This document shows, piece after piece, positions 45,031 through 52,531 of a stretch of 52,531 nt of DNA. This DNA comes from Bifidobacterium margollesii. Its GTDB lineage: Bacteria; Actinomycetota; Actinomycetes; Actinomycetales; Bifidobacteriaceae. The notes below the pieces were generated by a model. The model worked only from the letters and a program-made list of their open reading frames with translations, searched no databases and was not told the origin of the DNA. The number at the start of each line of letters is the position of its first letter. Position 1 is the first letter of the stretch. The translations under genes and the position numbers were made by a program. The stretch covers positions 1-52,531 of the forward strand of contig NZ_NMWU01000003.1 of assembly GCF_002860355.1 (NCBI RefSeq), read 5' to 3'.

Positions 45031-45771
45031 GTGGAATATTCCCTGATGACCAAATTGGCCGCCGAATTCATCGGCACCGCCATTCTGATGATCTTCGGCA
45101 ACGGTTCCGTCGCCAACGTGGAACTCAAGAACACCAAGGGGCATCACGCCGGCTGGCTCAACATCGCCATGGGCTACGGTTTCGGCGTGATGTTCCCAGT
45201 GCTCATGTTCGGTGGCATCTCCGGCGCGCACATCAACCCGGCCATGACCCTGGCTCAGGCGGTCAACGGTATGTTCCCGTGGAACGACGTACTGCCCTAC
45301 ATCGTCGCCCAGCTGCTGGGCGCGGCCGCCGGTCAGCTCGTCGTGTACGTCACCTACCTGCCCCACTACCGCGAAACCGAGGAGGCCGACGCCATCTTCG
45401 CCAGCTTCTCCACCACCGACGCGGAAGGCTCCCGCTTCAACTACTTCGTCAACGAGTTCTTCGGTACGCTCGTGCTGGTGCTCGGCGCGCTGTGCTGCCT
45501 GCTGATGCCGTGGGGCGCCAAGGATGCCGCGGCAGCTTCGATCGTCGTCGGCTTCATCGTGTGGGGTCTGGTCACCTCGCTCGGTGGCCCGACCGGCCCC
45601 GGCCTGAACCCCGCCCGCGACCTCATGCCCCGACTGCTGCACGCGATCCTGCCGATCCCGAACAAGGGAAGCTCCCGCTGGGGTGAAGCATGGATTCCGG
45701 TGGTCGCGCCGATCGCCGGTGCCATCGTGGGCGCCTTCATCTTCAAGATCTTCTTCGGCGCGCTCGTCTGA
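45031..45771 (+). CDS. glpF: MIP-family aquaglyceroporin
   Basis: 246 residues with six membrane helices and the two pore half-helix motifs, SGAHINPAMT and GLNPARDL. Asp after NPAR is typical of glycerol facilitators, so glycerol and other small polyols are likely substrates. GTG 45031 is chosen because AAGGA (45020-45024) has a 6-base spacing; ATG 45046 lacks a site. No glycerol kinase gene lies beside it, but the lipid acyltransferase upstream may share a glycerol theme. Confidence 0.88.
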   Translation: MEYSLMTKLAAEFIGTAILMIFGNGSVANVELKNTKGHHAGWLNIAMGYGFGVMFPVLMFGGISGAHINPAMTLAQAVNGMFPWNDVLPYIVAQLLGAAAGQLVVYVTYLPHYRETEEADAIFASFSTTDAEGSRFNYFVNEFFGTLVLVLGALCCLLMPWGAKDAAAASIVVGFIVWGLVTSLGGPTGPGLNPARDLMPRLLHAILPIPNKGSSRWGEAWIPVVAPIAGAIVGAFIFKIFFGALV

Positions 45772-45821
45772 CCGTCTGATCGTCTGACCGTCTGATCGAT
45801 ACGTCGTCTGACTTGATCATG

Positions 45822-45899
45822 GCCCGGCCGACCCCATGCCTCCGCGGAACAGTCCCCGTTGAACAGTCCCCGCGGAACCGCATGGTGTCGGCCGGGCCT
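45822..45899. promoter_or_regulatory. Long dyad between glpF and gluQ
   Basis: GGCCCGGCCGAC-C-CCATGC (45822-45840) faces GCATGG-T-GTCGGCCGGGCC (45881-45899), and inside it CCGCGG occurs on both sides of a tandem 'gaacagtcccc' unit. No T-run follows, so it may not be a terminator. It ends just ahead of the predicted gluQ promoter (CATAAT at 45903). Confidence 0.6.
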
Positions 45900-45914
45900 T
45901 GCCATAATATTCGC

Positions 45915-47057
45915 GTGACGGAGAACACGGAACGTACGGAGAACACGGAACGTACGGAGAACACGGAACGTATGGGGAGCATGGAAACCATCGTCGGACG
46001 ACTGGCCCCCTCGCCCACGGGTCGTATGCACATCGGCAACGTGTACGCCGCGTTGGCCGCATGGCTCGGCGTGCGCTCGCGGAACGGTCGTCTGCTGCTG
46101 CGCATCGAGGACATCGACACCCCCCGTGTGCGCAAGGACGCCGACCGGTGGATCATGGACGATCTGCATTGGCTCGGCCTTGACTGGGACGGTGAGCCGA
46201 TCTATCAGTCACAACGAATCGACCGGTATGATCAGGCGATCGAACTGCTCAAACGCCGATCGGTCACCGAAGCCGATGGAATCACCGAAACCGGTGCATC
46301 GTCAACTTCGACCACCCCTCTGATCTACCCGTGCTTCTGTTCCCGGGCGGACATCAGGGCCGCCTCGGCGCCCAACGAAGGCGACGGGTTCATCGTATAT
46401 CCCGGAACCTGCCGGCGCCTCGATCCGCAGATCCGCGCCGCACGGCTCGCCCGCGGCGATCGCCATTCCTGGCGCATCGCCATGCCGGCGAATCGAGTCG
46501 AGACCTTCGATGATCTGATCTTCGGCGCCCAGCGTTTCGATCTGACCCGGGAACTCGGTGACGTGGTGGTGAAACGCTCCGACGGTCTGTTCGCCTATCA
46601 GCTCGCCGTCACGGTGGACGACCTGCTCACCGGCGTGAACCAGATCGTACGCGGGCGGGATCTGCTGCGATCCACGGCCGTGCAGCTGTGGATCCGCGAG
46701 AATCTCATCGCCGCAGGATTCACCACACCGAGTGTGCCGCAGTCCCAGTCTCACGAAACCTCGCAATCTCCGCAACCGGCACGCCCGCTCCCGCAGTTCG
46801 CCCACCTGCCGCTGATCGACGACCCGACCGGTCGACGCCTCGCCAAACGAGACAAGGCATGGGATCTCGGAGCCATGCGTGAGGAAGGCATCGCCCCGCA
46901 GCGGATCATCGGATACTGCGCGTGGCTGCTCGGTCTGCGACCGACGGCGGCCCCCTGCACTCCCGATGAGCTGCTGCCGGGATTCTCATGGCGGCGAATC
47001 GCCACGAATCGTGCCGATCGACTCAGCGATCCGCACACCCTCACCCAACAGCCCTAA
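45915..47057 (+). CDS. gluQ: Glutamyl-Q tRNA(Asp) synthetase
   Basis: Attaches glutamate to queuosine at the wobble base of tRNA-Asp. It is related to the GluRS catalytic core but lacks the anticodon domain. Motifs: [15 protein letters not shown] (HIGH), [12 protein letters not shown], zinc ligands in YPCFCS and YPGTC, and RLAKRDKA (KMSKS). The start is uncertain: GTG 45915 (380 residues) sits about 7 bases after CATAAT, as in a leaderless mRNA, and would add three TENTER hexapeptides before the domain. ATG 45972 or 45981 would exclude them. An insert near residue 115-130 and a Ser/Gln-rich segment near 280 make it longer than the E. coli enzyme. Confidence 0.85.
   Translation: MTENTERTENTERTENTERMGSMETIVGRLAPSPTGRMHIGNVYAALAAWLGVRSRNGRLLLRIEDIDTPRVRKDADRWIMDDLHWLGLDWDGEPIYQSQRIDRYDQAIELLKRRSVTEADGITETGASSTSTTPLIYPCFCSRADIRAASAPNEGDGFIVYPGTCRRLDPQIRAARLARGDRHSWRIAMPANRVETFDDLIFGAQRFDLTRELGDVVVKRSDGLFAYQLAVTVDDLLTGVNQIVRGRDLLRSTAVQLWIRENLIAAGFTTPSVPQSQSHETSQSPQPARPLPQFAHLPLIDDPTGRRLAKRDKAWDLGAMREEGIAPQRIIGYCAWLLGLRPTAAPCTPDELLPGFSWRRIATNRADRLSDPHTLTQQP
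45918..45971 (+). repeat. Three perfect 18-base tandem repeats (TENTER)
   Basis: acggagaacacggaacgt is repeated three times without change (45918-45935, 45936-45953, 45954-45971). In the gluQ frame each encodes Thr-Glu-Asn-Thr-Glu-Arg. Confidence 0.95.
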
Positions 47058-47307
47058 ACGTCACCGATTACCGTTTCCGGTCGACCGTCATGGAGCGGAC
47101 GGGTCCCCGCATCGGCTCCGTCGCGCTCGACGGAAACGACGCTGCCTGAAGACGGGGGTTCGCGGCGATGCGATTCTGTGACATAATCAGTAAATTGTGA
47201 GTGGATCACGGTGAATCATTTCGCGATGATGCGCCGCAATGCCATATTCCAGATTTCAGCCGGATTCCGAACGGAAGCCGAGCAAGACGCAAGGACGGGA
47301 GGCGACA

Positions 47308-48474
47308 GTGTTCGGCCGTTCTGCCCGCAAACCGCGACACGCCAGACATTCGGCGGCATCGACCGCGCTGGAGCGGGATACGTCGGTTTCGCAGCTCCCC
47401 GTTGACGACGATTCCGCAGTGCATACCCCCGTCTCCCGCACCCCAAACTCTCATACCCCCGTCTCTCATACCCCCGTCTCCCATCCCGAGAACGCTTTCA
47501 GCAACCGTCCGTTCCGTGAGGCCATCGACACCACCGACGTGATGACCGAACGCCGTTCGCTGCGTCTTCGACTGCTGCTCCTGCGCCTGCTGACCGCGAT
47601 CCTGCTCATCGCCGCGATCTGCGTGGCGGGCTTCCCGCTCGCCCTGCAATGGCAGTCGTCCCAGCGTCTCGCCGAAACATCCGATGTCTCCGCTCAGCAT
47701 GTGGCCGGCTGGCCATATCCGCAGGCCGAGGAGGCGTTCGCGGCCGCGCAGAAATACAACGAAAAGCTGGCGATCTCCGGTCAGCCGGTGCTTGGCGAGG
47801 CGGTCGATCCGTTCACCAGCGCCCAAGGCGGCTCGAAGGCGAAAAGCGAGGACTCCGCATCCGCGAAGGACAAGGAATACCAGTCGCTGCTGAACTCCGG
47901 CGACGGGGTGATGGGCACGATCCGCGTGCCGAAGGTCTCGATCAAACTGCCGATCTACCACGGCACGTCCGAGGAGGCGCTGGCCTCCGGTGCCGGACAC
48001 CTCTACGGCACGAGCCTGCCGGTGGGCGGCAGATCCACCCATTCGGTGATCACCGGCCACCGCGGACTCGTGGAGGCGCTGATGTTCACCCGTCTGGACG
48101 AGATGAAGACCGGCGACTTCTTCTACATCGAGGTGATGGGCGAAACCCTCGGCTACAAGGTGGATCGCATCACCGTGATCGAGCCGAACGACACCTCGCA
48201 GCTGAAGATCGTGCCCGGCGAGGACCGCGTGACCCTGATGACCTGCACCCCGTACGGCGTGAACACCCATCGTCTATTGATTTCCGGCCACCGCGAGGCG
48301 ATCCCGATCCCCGCGCCCAACCCCAACGACGTGCACGACGGTCGCAATCTGGCCGTGATCGTCGGCGTGGCGATCCTGATTCTCGGATGGCTGCTGGTCG
48401 GTCTGTTGCGCCGACTTCGCAGTATGCCGTGGCGGGCGATGCATCATGCCGCCGGCTGGCCTCGGCGCTGGTGA
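47308..48474 (+). CDS. Class C sortase, orphan
   Basis: 388 residues. GTG 47308 is chosen because GGGAGG (47297-47302) has a 5-base spacing; an ATG at 47239 lacks one. N-terminal residues 1-80 contain HTPVS-type repeats, then a membrane helix (LLTAILLIAAICVAGFPLAL). The lid motif DPF is at 167-169 after GEAV. Catalytic His-251 lies in SVITGHRG, Cys-313 in TLMTCTPYG, Arg in VNTHRLL. A second helix ends the protein. It is similar to the pilus sortase at 25730 but no pilin or LPXTG gene lies nearby. Confidence 0.9.
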   Translation: MFGRSARKPRHARHSAASTALERDTSVSQLPVDDDSAVHTPVSRTPNSHTPVSHTPVSHPENAFSNRPFREAIDTTDVMTERRSLRLRLLLLRLLTAILLIAAICVAGFPLALQWQSSQRLAETSDVSAQHVAGWPYPQAEEAFAAAQKYNEKLAISGQPVLGEAVDPFTSAQGGSKAKSEDSASAKDKEYQSLLNSGDGVMGTIRVPKVSIKLPIYHGTSEEALASGAGHLYGTSLPVGGRSTHSVITGHRGLVEALMFTRLDEMKTGDFFYIEVMGETLGYKVDRITVIEPNDTSQLKIVPGEDRVTLMTCTPYGVNTHRLLISGHREAIPIPAPNPNDVHDGRNLAVIVGVAILILGWLLVGLLRRLRSMPWRAMHHAAGWPRRW

Positions 48475-48532
48475 ATTGGCTACCCCTTAATTCACTATCA
48501 CAATTCACTACCCCTCAGACCCGCTTTGCGGG

Positions 48533-48678
48533 CCAGCTCCCCTGACAAGGGGAGCGGGGAGCGGAGGTGATGTGCAGTCCGGCTCGGGCCAGCTCCCCTG
48601 ACAAGGGGAGCGGGGAGCGGAGGTGGTGTGCCCCGGCTTGGGCTGGCTCCCCTGACAAGGGGAGCGGGGGAGCGGGGG
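48533..48678 (+). repeat. Three tandem copies of a hairpin-bearing unit
   Basis: The core 'gctcccctgacaaggggagcgggg' occurs three times at spacings of 56 and 54 bases. Each forms a GCTCCCCT-GACA-AGGGGAGC hairpin. Together with 48475-48832, this is the gap between the sortase and the YggS gene; a 'ctatcgatgcgga' duplication lies at 48711-48734. Confidence 0.85.
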
Positions 48679-48832
48679 GTGAACGAATTTCTGACGCGCG
48701 GTACTAGACTATCGATGCGGAACTATCGATGCGGAAGACCGCGGACAGGGCGGTGGTCGAACGGCGGCATCACGGCCGGCAGCAATGCCCCCGGCCAACA
48801 TCAGCGAAACAGCAGCGTAGGGGAGTGGAACG

Positions 48833-49669
48833 ATGGTCGCATACATGGATCACAAGGATCTGGCGAACGAGACGATCGACGAGGAACGCGCACGGCAGAT
48901 CACGGATGGCGTGCACAAGGTACTCGACGGGATCGCCGAGGCGGAATCGGCCGCCGGGCGCGAGGCGGGGTCGGTCACATTGCTCGCCGCGACGAAGACC
49001 CGCGACGTGGGCGAGATCATGGCGGCGATCGACGCCGGCGTGCGCGTGATCGGCGAGAACCGTCCGCAGGAGGTCGAGGTCAAGACGGCCGGGCTGACCA
49101 GACTGTGCGCGGACCGCGGCTTTGCGCTGGGCGCGGCCGCGAAGCGAGGCGCGACCCTCACCGCGCCGGCGTCGGACGACACGTTCCCGCTCGTCCCGTT
49201 GCCGTTCCACCTGATCGGGCAGCTGCAGTCCAACAAGATCAACAAGGTGTTGCCCAGCGTCACCACCATCGAATCGGTGGACACGCTGTCATTGGCCGAG
49301 AAGATCGCCCGGCGTGCGGTGGTGCGTGGCATCACCGTCGGCGTGCTGCTGGAGGTCAACGAATCTGGCGAGGAGTCGAAGTCCGGCTGCGATCCCGCCG
49401 AGGCCGTCGATCTGGCCCATCGGATCGCCGCGCTGGAAGGCGTGCGTCTGGAAGGTCTGATGACCATCGGCGCACATGTAAGCGACGAGGCGGTGATCCG
49501 CCGCGGGTTCGCCCATCTGCGCGAAACCCGTGACGCTCTGCGAGCCGATATTCCGTCGTGCCGCGAACTGTCGATGGGCATGACCCACGACATGGCGTTG
49601 GCGATCGACGAAGGCTCCACGATCGTGCGCGTCGGCACCGCGATCTTCGGGCCGCGCGCCTTCATCTGA
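48833..49669 (+). CDS. YggS/PROSC-family pyridoxal phosphate homeostasis protein
   Basis: 278 residues, ALR-like barrel without the second alanine racemase domain. The cofactor Lys-55 lies in LLAATKTR; HLIGQLQSNK, the phosphate-binding LEGLMTIG and the closing ELSMGMTHDMALAIDEGSTIVRVGTAIFG are all typical. GGGGAG (48820-48825) precedes ATG 48833. It binds PLP and keeps free PLP and amino acid pools in balance. An insert before PFHLIGQ makes it slightly longer than average. Confidence 0.92.
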   Translation: MVAYMDHKDLANETIDEERARQITDGVHKVLDGIAEAESAAGREAGSVTLLAATKTRDVGEIMAAIDAGVRVIGENRPQEVEVKTAGLTRLCADRGFALGAAAKRGATLTAPASDDTFPLVPLPFHLIGQLQSNKINKVLPSVTTIESVDTLSLAEKIARRAVVRGITVGVLLEVNESGEESKSGCDPAEAVDLAHRIAALEGVRLEGLMTIGAHVSDEAVIRRGFAHLRETRDALRADIPSCRELSMGMTHDMALAIDEGSTIVRVGTAIFGPRAFI

Positions 49670-49726
49670 TCGGGCCCATCGGACGGAAGCGGTCGGGGTG
49701 GGATGCAGTGGGGATACACTGACCAT

Positions 49727-50542
49727 ATGAGAATCGCACGTTTTTCCGTTAACGACCGCCCCCAGTACGCCTTCGTGCAGACCGACGAAAACGACGGCAA
49801 GGACTACCTCGTCGCGCTCGACGGCTTCCCGCTGGGCGCCGCCGAAGTCAAGCCCACCGGCGAACGCTACGCGCTGGATGCCGACGGCGTCCGCCTGCTC
49901 GCCCCGATCATCCCGTCCAAGGTGTTCGGCCTGGCCAAGAACTATCAGGCCCACACCACGTTCATGGCCGAGAAGGGTCTTTCCGACATCAAGGTGGCCC
50001 CGGAGGAGATGGTGATCTTCACCAAGCCGTCCACCTCGGTGATCGGCCCCGACGATCCGATCGTGATCCCCTCGTTCTCGCATGACATGAACTTCGAGCC
50101 GGAAGTGGCCGTGGTGATCGGCCGCATCGCGAAGAACGTGCCGGTCGAGAAGGCCATGGACTACGTGCTCGGCTACACCTGCGTGAACGACGTGACCCTG
50201 CGTGACGTGCAGGGATTCGACCCGATGTGGACGCGCGCCAAGGGATTCGACACCTCCTGTCCGCTCGGCCCGTGGATCCAGACCGATCTCGACTGGACCG
50301 ACGCCCGCATCGGCTTCACGCTCAACGGCGAATCCGTGCCCGAGGCCTCCGGCTCCACCGCCGGCCTGATCCACTCGATTCCGGCGCAGATCGCCGCGAT
50401 CTCGCAGTTCTCCACGCTGCTGCCCGGTGACGTGATCCTCACCGGCACCCCGAACGCGTCCGGCACGCTGAAGCCGGGCGACGAGGCGATCGTCTCCGTG
50501 GAGGGCATCGGTGATCTGCGCAACGTGGTGGTCGCCGGCTGA
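49727..50542 (+). CDS. Fumarylacetoacetate hydrolase-family protein
   Basis: 271 residues. The catalytic barrel shows KVFGLAKNYQAH, the metal-binding ExE in NFEPEVAVVIG (Glu-124, Glu-126), a conserved Asp in CVNDVTLRD, and the LLPGDVILTGTPNASG closing motif. Members hydrolyse or decarboxylate fumarylpyruvate, oxaloacetate or related acids; which one is unknown here. ATG 49727 sits about 7 bases after TACACT (49715-49720), suggesting a leaderless mRNA. Confidence 0.88.
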   Translation: MRIARFSVNDRPQYAFVQTDENDGKDYLVALDGFPLGAAEVKPTGERYALDADGVRLLAPIIPSKVFGLAKNYQAHTTFMAEKGLSDIKVAPEEMVIFTKPSTSVIGPDDPIVIPSFSHDMNFEPEVAVVIGRIAKNVPVEKAMDYVLGYTCVNDVTLRDVQGFDPMWTRAKGFDTSCPLGPWIQTDLDWTDARIGFTLNGESVPEASGSTAGLIHSIPAQIAAISQFSTLLPGDVILTGTPNASGTLKPGDEAIVSVEGIGDLRNVVVAG

Positions 50543-50857
50543 CCATCCTGCAAACCGACCGTATCGTCGGCTGACCATATCGCCGGCTGATCCTGCCGTT
50601 CCAGTGTTTCGTTTCGGCCCCGTTTCCCGTTTTCCGCGCGGGGATCGGGGCCGAATGATGTCTGCCAATCCGGTTTATAATCGTGGTGCTTGATCGCCGG
50701 TGTGTGGCAAACCGAACATTCGTATGCGCAAAGCTGCGTACGGGATTCGGGGGCACCTGCGGGATGATGAGCCCGGCCCTTCGGATCGTTTTCTGCCTGG
50801 CCCGTCAGCCAGTCGTTCCTAGAAAACGGTCATCTGAGAAGATCTAGGGAAATCATC
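50543..50857 (+). promoter_or_regulatory. Long leader of the binding-protein gene with hairpin
   Basis: A perfect -10 element TATAAT (50676-50681) is followed by about 170 bases of leader. Near its end CGTTTTCT (50788-50795) pairs with AGAAAACG (50821-50828), enclosing CTGGC/GCCAG. It does not match the TPP riboswitch consensus by eye. A CTAGGGA site precedes ATG 50858. Confidence 0.5.
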
Positions 50858-51973
50858 ATGTCTGTTATGTCCTCCATGGGCAAGCTTGTTTCCGGTAATC
50901 TGCGCAAGGCCGTGGCCATTATCGGTGCCGCCGCCATGGCGTTCTCGCTGGCCGCCTGCGGCTCGTCCAGCAACGATTCGTCCGCCGACTCCTCCGCGTC
51001 CGGCTCCTCCAGCTCGACCTCCCTGAAGAAGGTCACGTTCATGCTGTCGTGGGCGCCCGACACCAACCACATCGGCGTGTACGTGGCCAAGAACAAGGGC
51101 TACTTCAAGGATGCCGGCCTCGACGTCGACATCGTGGCCGTGGCCCAGGCCGGCGCCGAGCAGGCCGTGAGCAACGGCGTGGCAGACTTCGCGCTGTCGA
51201 ACATGACCAACGTGGGCAACTACACGCTCAAAGGCGCGAAGATCAAGCAGGTCATGCAGGTGCAGCAGAAGCCGAGCGCCATCTGGTGCGCGCTGAAGAG
51301 CAACACGAACATCAAGTCGCCGAAGGACTTCGACGGCCGTACGTTCGCCACCTTCGGCTCCAACGAGGACGACGCCGTGCTCAAGCGCATGATTCAGCAC
51401 GACGGCGGCAAGGGCCAGTTCGACAAGGTCACCGTCGGCACCTCCACCTTCCAGACGCTGAGCTCCGGCAAGGCCGACTTCGGCGGCTTCTACGCCACCT
51501 GGGAGGGTGTGCAGGCCGAGATGGAAGGCCCGGCGCTCAACTGCTTCACCGAGCCTGACTACGGTGTGCCCGGCAACGCGGATTCCATCGGCATCATCAC
51601 CAACACCAAGACCATCTCCGACAACCCCGAGCTGGTGAAGAAGTTCGTGCAGGCCTCGCAGAAGGGCTACGAGTACGCCTACGAGCACCCGGACGACGCC
51701 GCGTCGATCCTCGTGAAGGAGGCTCCGGAAGCCAACCTCAAGCTCGACTTCGTGAAGCGGAGCATGAAGACCATCGTCGACGGCCAGTACTGGGGTGATC
51801 CGGCGAAGATCAAGGATGGTTCGTTCGTGCTCGGCACCAACGATTTCGTCGATACGCAGAAGTTCTTCGACTTCCTCGGAGAGAACCACACCTATGAGGA
51901 TGCCAACGGCAAGCAGATCAACGACATTCCGCAGGCCAAGGAGATCGCCACCAACGAGTTCCTCGGCAAGTAG
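50858..51973 (+). CDS. ABC transporter substrate-binding lipoprotein, NMT1/THI5-like
   Basis: 371 residues. A lipoprotein signal peptide ends in SLAAC (Cys-34), then a Ser-rich linker and the NMT1/SsuA-like fold: TFMLSWAPDTNHIGVYVAKNKGYFKDAGLDVDI at the start, ADFALSNMTNV, KSPKDFDGRTFATFGSNEDD, and later GYEYAYEHPDDAASIL. The WxPDxxHxGxYVA opening is close to that of thiamine-precursor (HMP) binding ThiY proteins. No ATPase or permease follows; an IS3-family element lies 65 bases downstream. Confidence 0.88.
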   Translation: MSVMSSMGKLVSGNLRKAVAIIGAAAMAFSLAACGSSSNDSSADSSASGSSSSTSLKKVTFMLSWAPDTNHIGVYVAKNKGYFKDAGLDVDIVAVAQAGAEQAVSNGVADFALSNMTNVGNYTLKGAKIKQVMQVQQKPSAIWCALKSNTNIKSPKDFDGRTFATFGSNEDDAVLKRMIQHDGGKGQFDKVTVGTSTFQTLSSGKADFGGFYATWEGVQAEMEGPALNCFTEPDYGVPGNADSIGIITNTKTISDNPELVKKFVQASQKGYEYAYEHPDDAASILVKEAPEANLKLDFVKRSMKTIVDGQYWGDPAKIKDGSFVLGTNDFVDTQKFFDFLGENHTYEDANGKQINDIPQAKEIATNEFLGK

Positions 51974-51983
51974 GCGTCGCGTC

Positions 51984-52029
51984 GCTCCCGCTGGCGGGAG
52001 CTGGACGCCGTAGGCGGACTGATGGTGGT
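51984..52029 (+). repeat. Interspersed palindromic repeat
   Basis: GCTCCCGC-TGGC-GGGAGC hairpin, GACGCCGTAGGCG segment and 'gactgatggtgg' end; the same family as at 13773. It directly abuts the IS3-family element. Confidence 0.65.
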
Positions 52030-52037
52030 CAGGCGGT

Positions 52038-52531
52038 GAACTGCGCCCCAATTGTTAGACGCGGTTTATTAAGGGTACCTGATCAGGCTGCGAGGGACAT
52101 ACTCCGGAATTCCTCCGGGGTGCGTCCCTCCAGCCGTCTCTGGCGTCGTCTGGTGTTCCAGTGGATGATGTACTCGTTCAGACCGGTCTCGAACTCCTCG
52201 TAGGAGGCGAACTCGCGGCCGGTGTAGAACTCGTCCTTGAGATGGCCGAACACCTGCTCGGTCGCGGCGTTGTCGATGCAGTCGCCCTTCCTGCTCATGG
52301 ACTGGCGTATGCCCAGTTCCGCGAGACGGTCGCGCCACCACCGGTGCTGGTACTGCCATCCCATGTCGCTGTGGAGCACGGGATCGACGCCCTCGGGCAG
52401 ACGGTCCTCGAGCATGGCGAGCAGCCTTCGCTGCTGGGCGAGGTCGGGACGCCGGCTTACGTCCCAGGCGACGATCTCCTTCGATCCCATGTCGTAGACG
52501 GGCGCCAGGTACGCCTTGCCGCCGGCGACCC
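52038..52531 (-). mobile_element. IS3-family insertion sequence, one end
   Basis: The terminal repeat starts at 52038 (tgaactgcgccccaattgtt), with the TG end usual for IS3-family members. The element continues past the window. Read on the minus strand this is the downstream end of the transposase gene. Confidence 0.85.
52083..52531 (-). CDS. IS3-family (IS150-like) transposase OrfB, C-terminal fragment
   Basis: Partial at its 5' end; about 149 residues are visible, in frame to the window edge (VAGGKAYLAPVYDMGSKEI...). It is the rve integrase core: the second catalytic Asp is in LHSDMGWQYQ, the Glu in DNAATEQVFGHLKDE, and the C terminus has NEYIIHWNTRRRQRRLEGRTPEEFR, typical of IS150-group OrfB. 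No internal stop is seen. Confidence 0.9.
   Translation of the reverse strand, partial: VAGGKAYLAPVYDMGSKEIVAWDVSRRPDLAQQRRLLAMLEDRLPEGVDPVLHSDMGWQYQHRWWRDRLAELGIRQSMSRKGDCIDNAATEQVFGHLKDEFYTGREFASYEEFETGLNEYIIHWNTRRRQRRLEGRTPEEFRSMSLAA

Noticed and set aside
47211-47405. 64-codon open frame starting with MNHFAMMRRN
   Set aside because: It overlaps the sortase gene in another frame and its start GTG lacks a ribosome-binding site; the product has no recognisable features.
48533-48678. CRISPR array
   Set aside because: Only three units, with spacers that are similar to one another and no cas genes in the window.
50676-50857. TPP riboswitch ahead of the NMT1-like gene
   Set aside because: The conserved CTGAGA and ACCTGATCTGGATAATGCCAGC blocks are not present, so only an unassigned structured leader is reported.

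Overview
The window looks like a Bifidobacterium chromosome segment (high-GC actinobacterium). The reasons are the codon bias, actinobacterial gene sets (rpsF-ssb-rpsR-rplI, an IclR regulator divergent from leuCD, murA near an acyltransferase gene), a FimA-type sortase pilus locus, frequent leaderless-looking starts and many short GC-rich interspersed repeats ending in 'ctgatgagg'. The genus is inferred; no species is claimed. Both ends are cut inside insertion sequences: an ISL3-family element on the left (1-649) and an IS3-family element on the right (52038-end).

Layout. 1-9.1 kb: IS remnant, prs (PRPP synthase), sbcD-sbcC (DNA end-processing nuclease), then rpsF-ssb-rpsR-rplI with a candidate S6:S18 leader and a strong terminator. 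9.1-15 kb: MIF-like tautomerase, GtrA-type membrane protein, MFS transporter, histidine phosphatase, an unrecognised acidic protein and a DUF805 membrane protein. 15.2-27.5 kb: a pilus operon made of a 2,848-residue LPXTG adhesin with about 30 GLUG-like repeats, a FimA-type major pilin, a class C sortase and a small secreted protein with a non-canonical VARTG sorting signal. An 11-base C tract sits where transcription of this operon is predicted to start, which suggests on/off switching. 27.5-37.9 kb: ABC permease, gltX followed by tRNA-Glu and tRNA-Gln (both plausible substrates of a non-discriminating GluRS), kup potassium transporter, metallophosphoesterase, and the IclR/leuC/leuD group.

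37.9-44 kb is rich in repeats. The 3' end of leuD is present three times, and two copies of a composite palindromic element lie in opposite orientation about 5.5 kb apart around a dihydroorotate dehydrogenase-like gene, an AlbA/Schlafen-type ATP-binding regulator and murA. 44-52 kb: plsC-like acyltransferase, aquaglyceroporin, GluQ (with a TENTER tandem repeat at its N terminus), a second, orphan class C sortase, YggS, a fumarylacetoacetase-family protein and an NMT1/THI5-like lipoprotein. That lipoprotein may belong with the permease gene lying 22.6 kb away.

How it fits together. Most genes are housekeeping or metabolic. The distinctive system is the cell-surface module: adhesin, pilin, sortase and accessory protein, apparently under slippage control, plus an unlinked second sortase. 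Repeat elements have entered coding or near-coding space at several places, notably the C terminus of the adhesin and the end of leuD. No CRISPR array, rRNA operon or prophage was seen.
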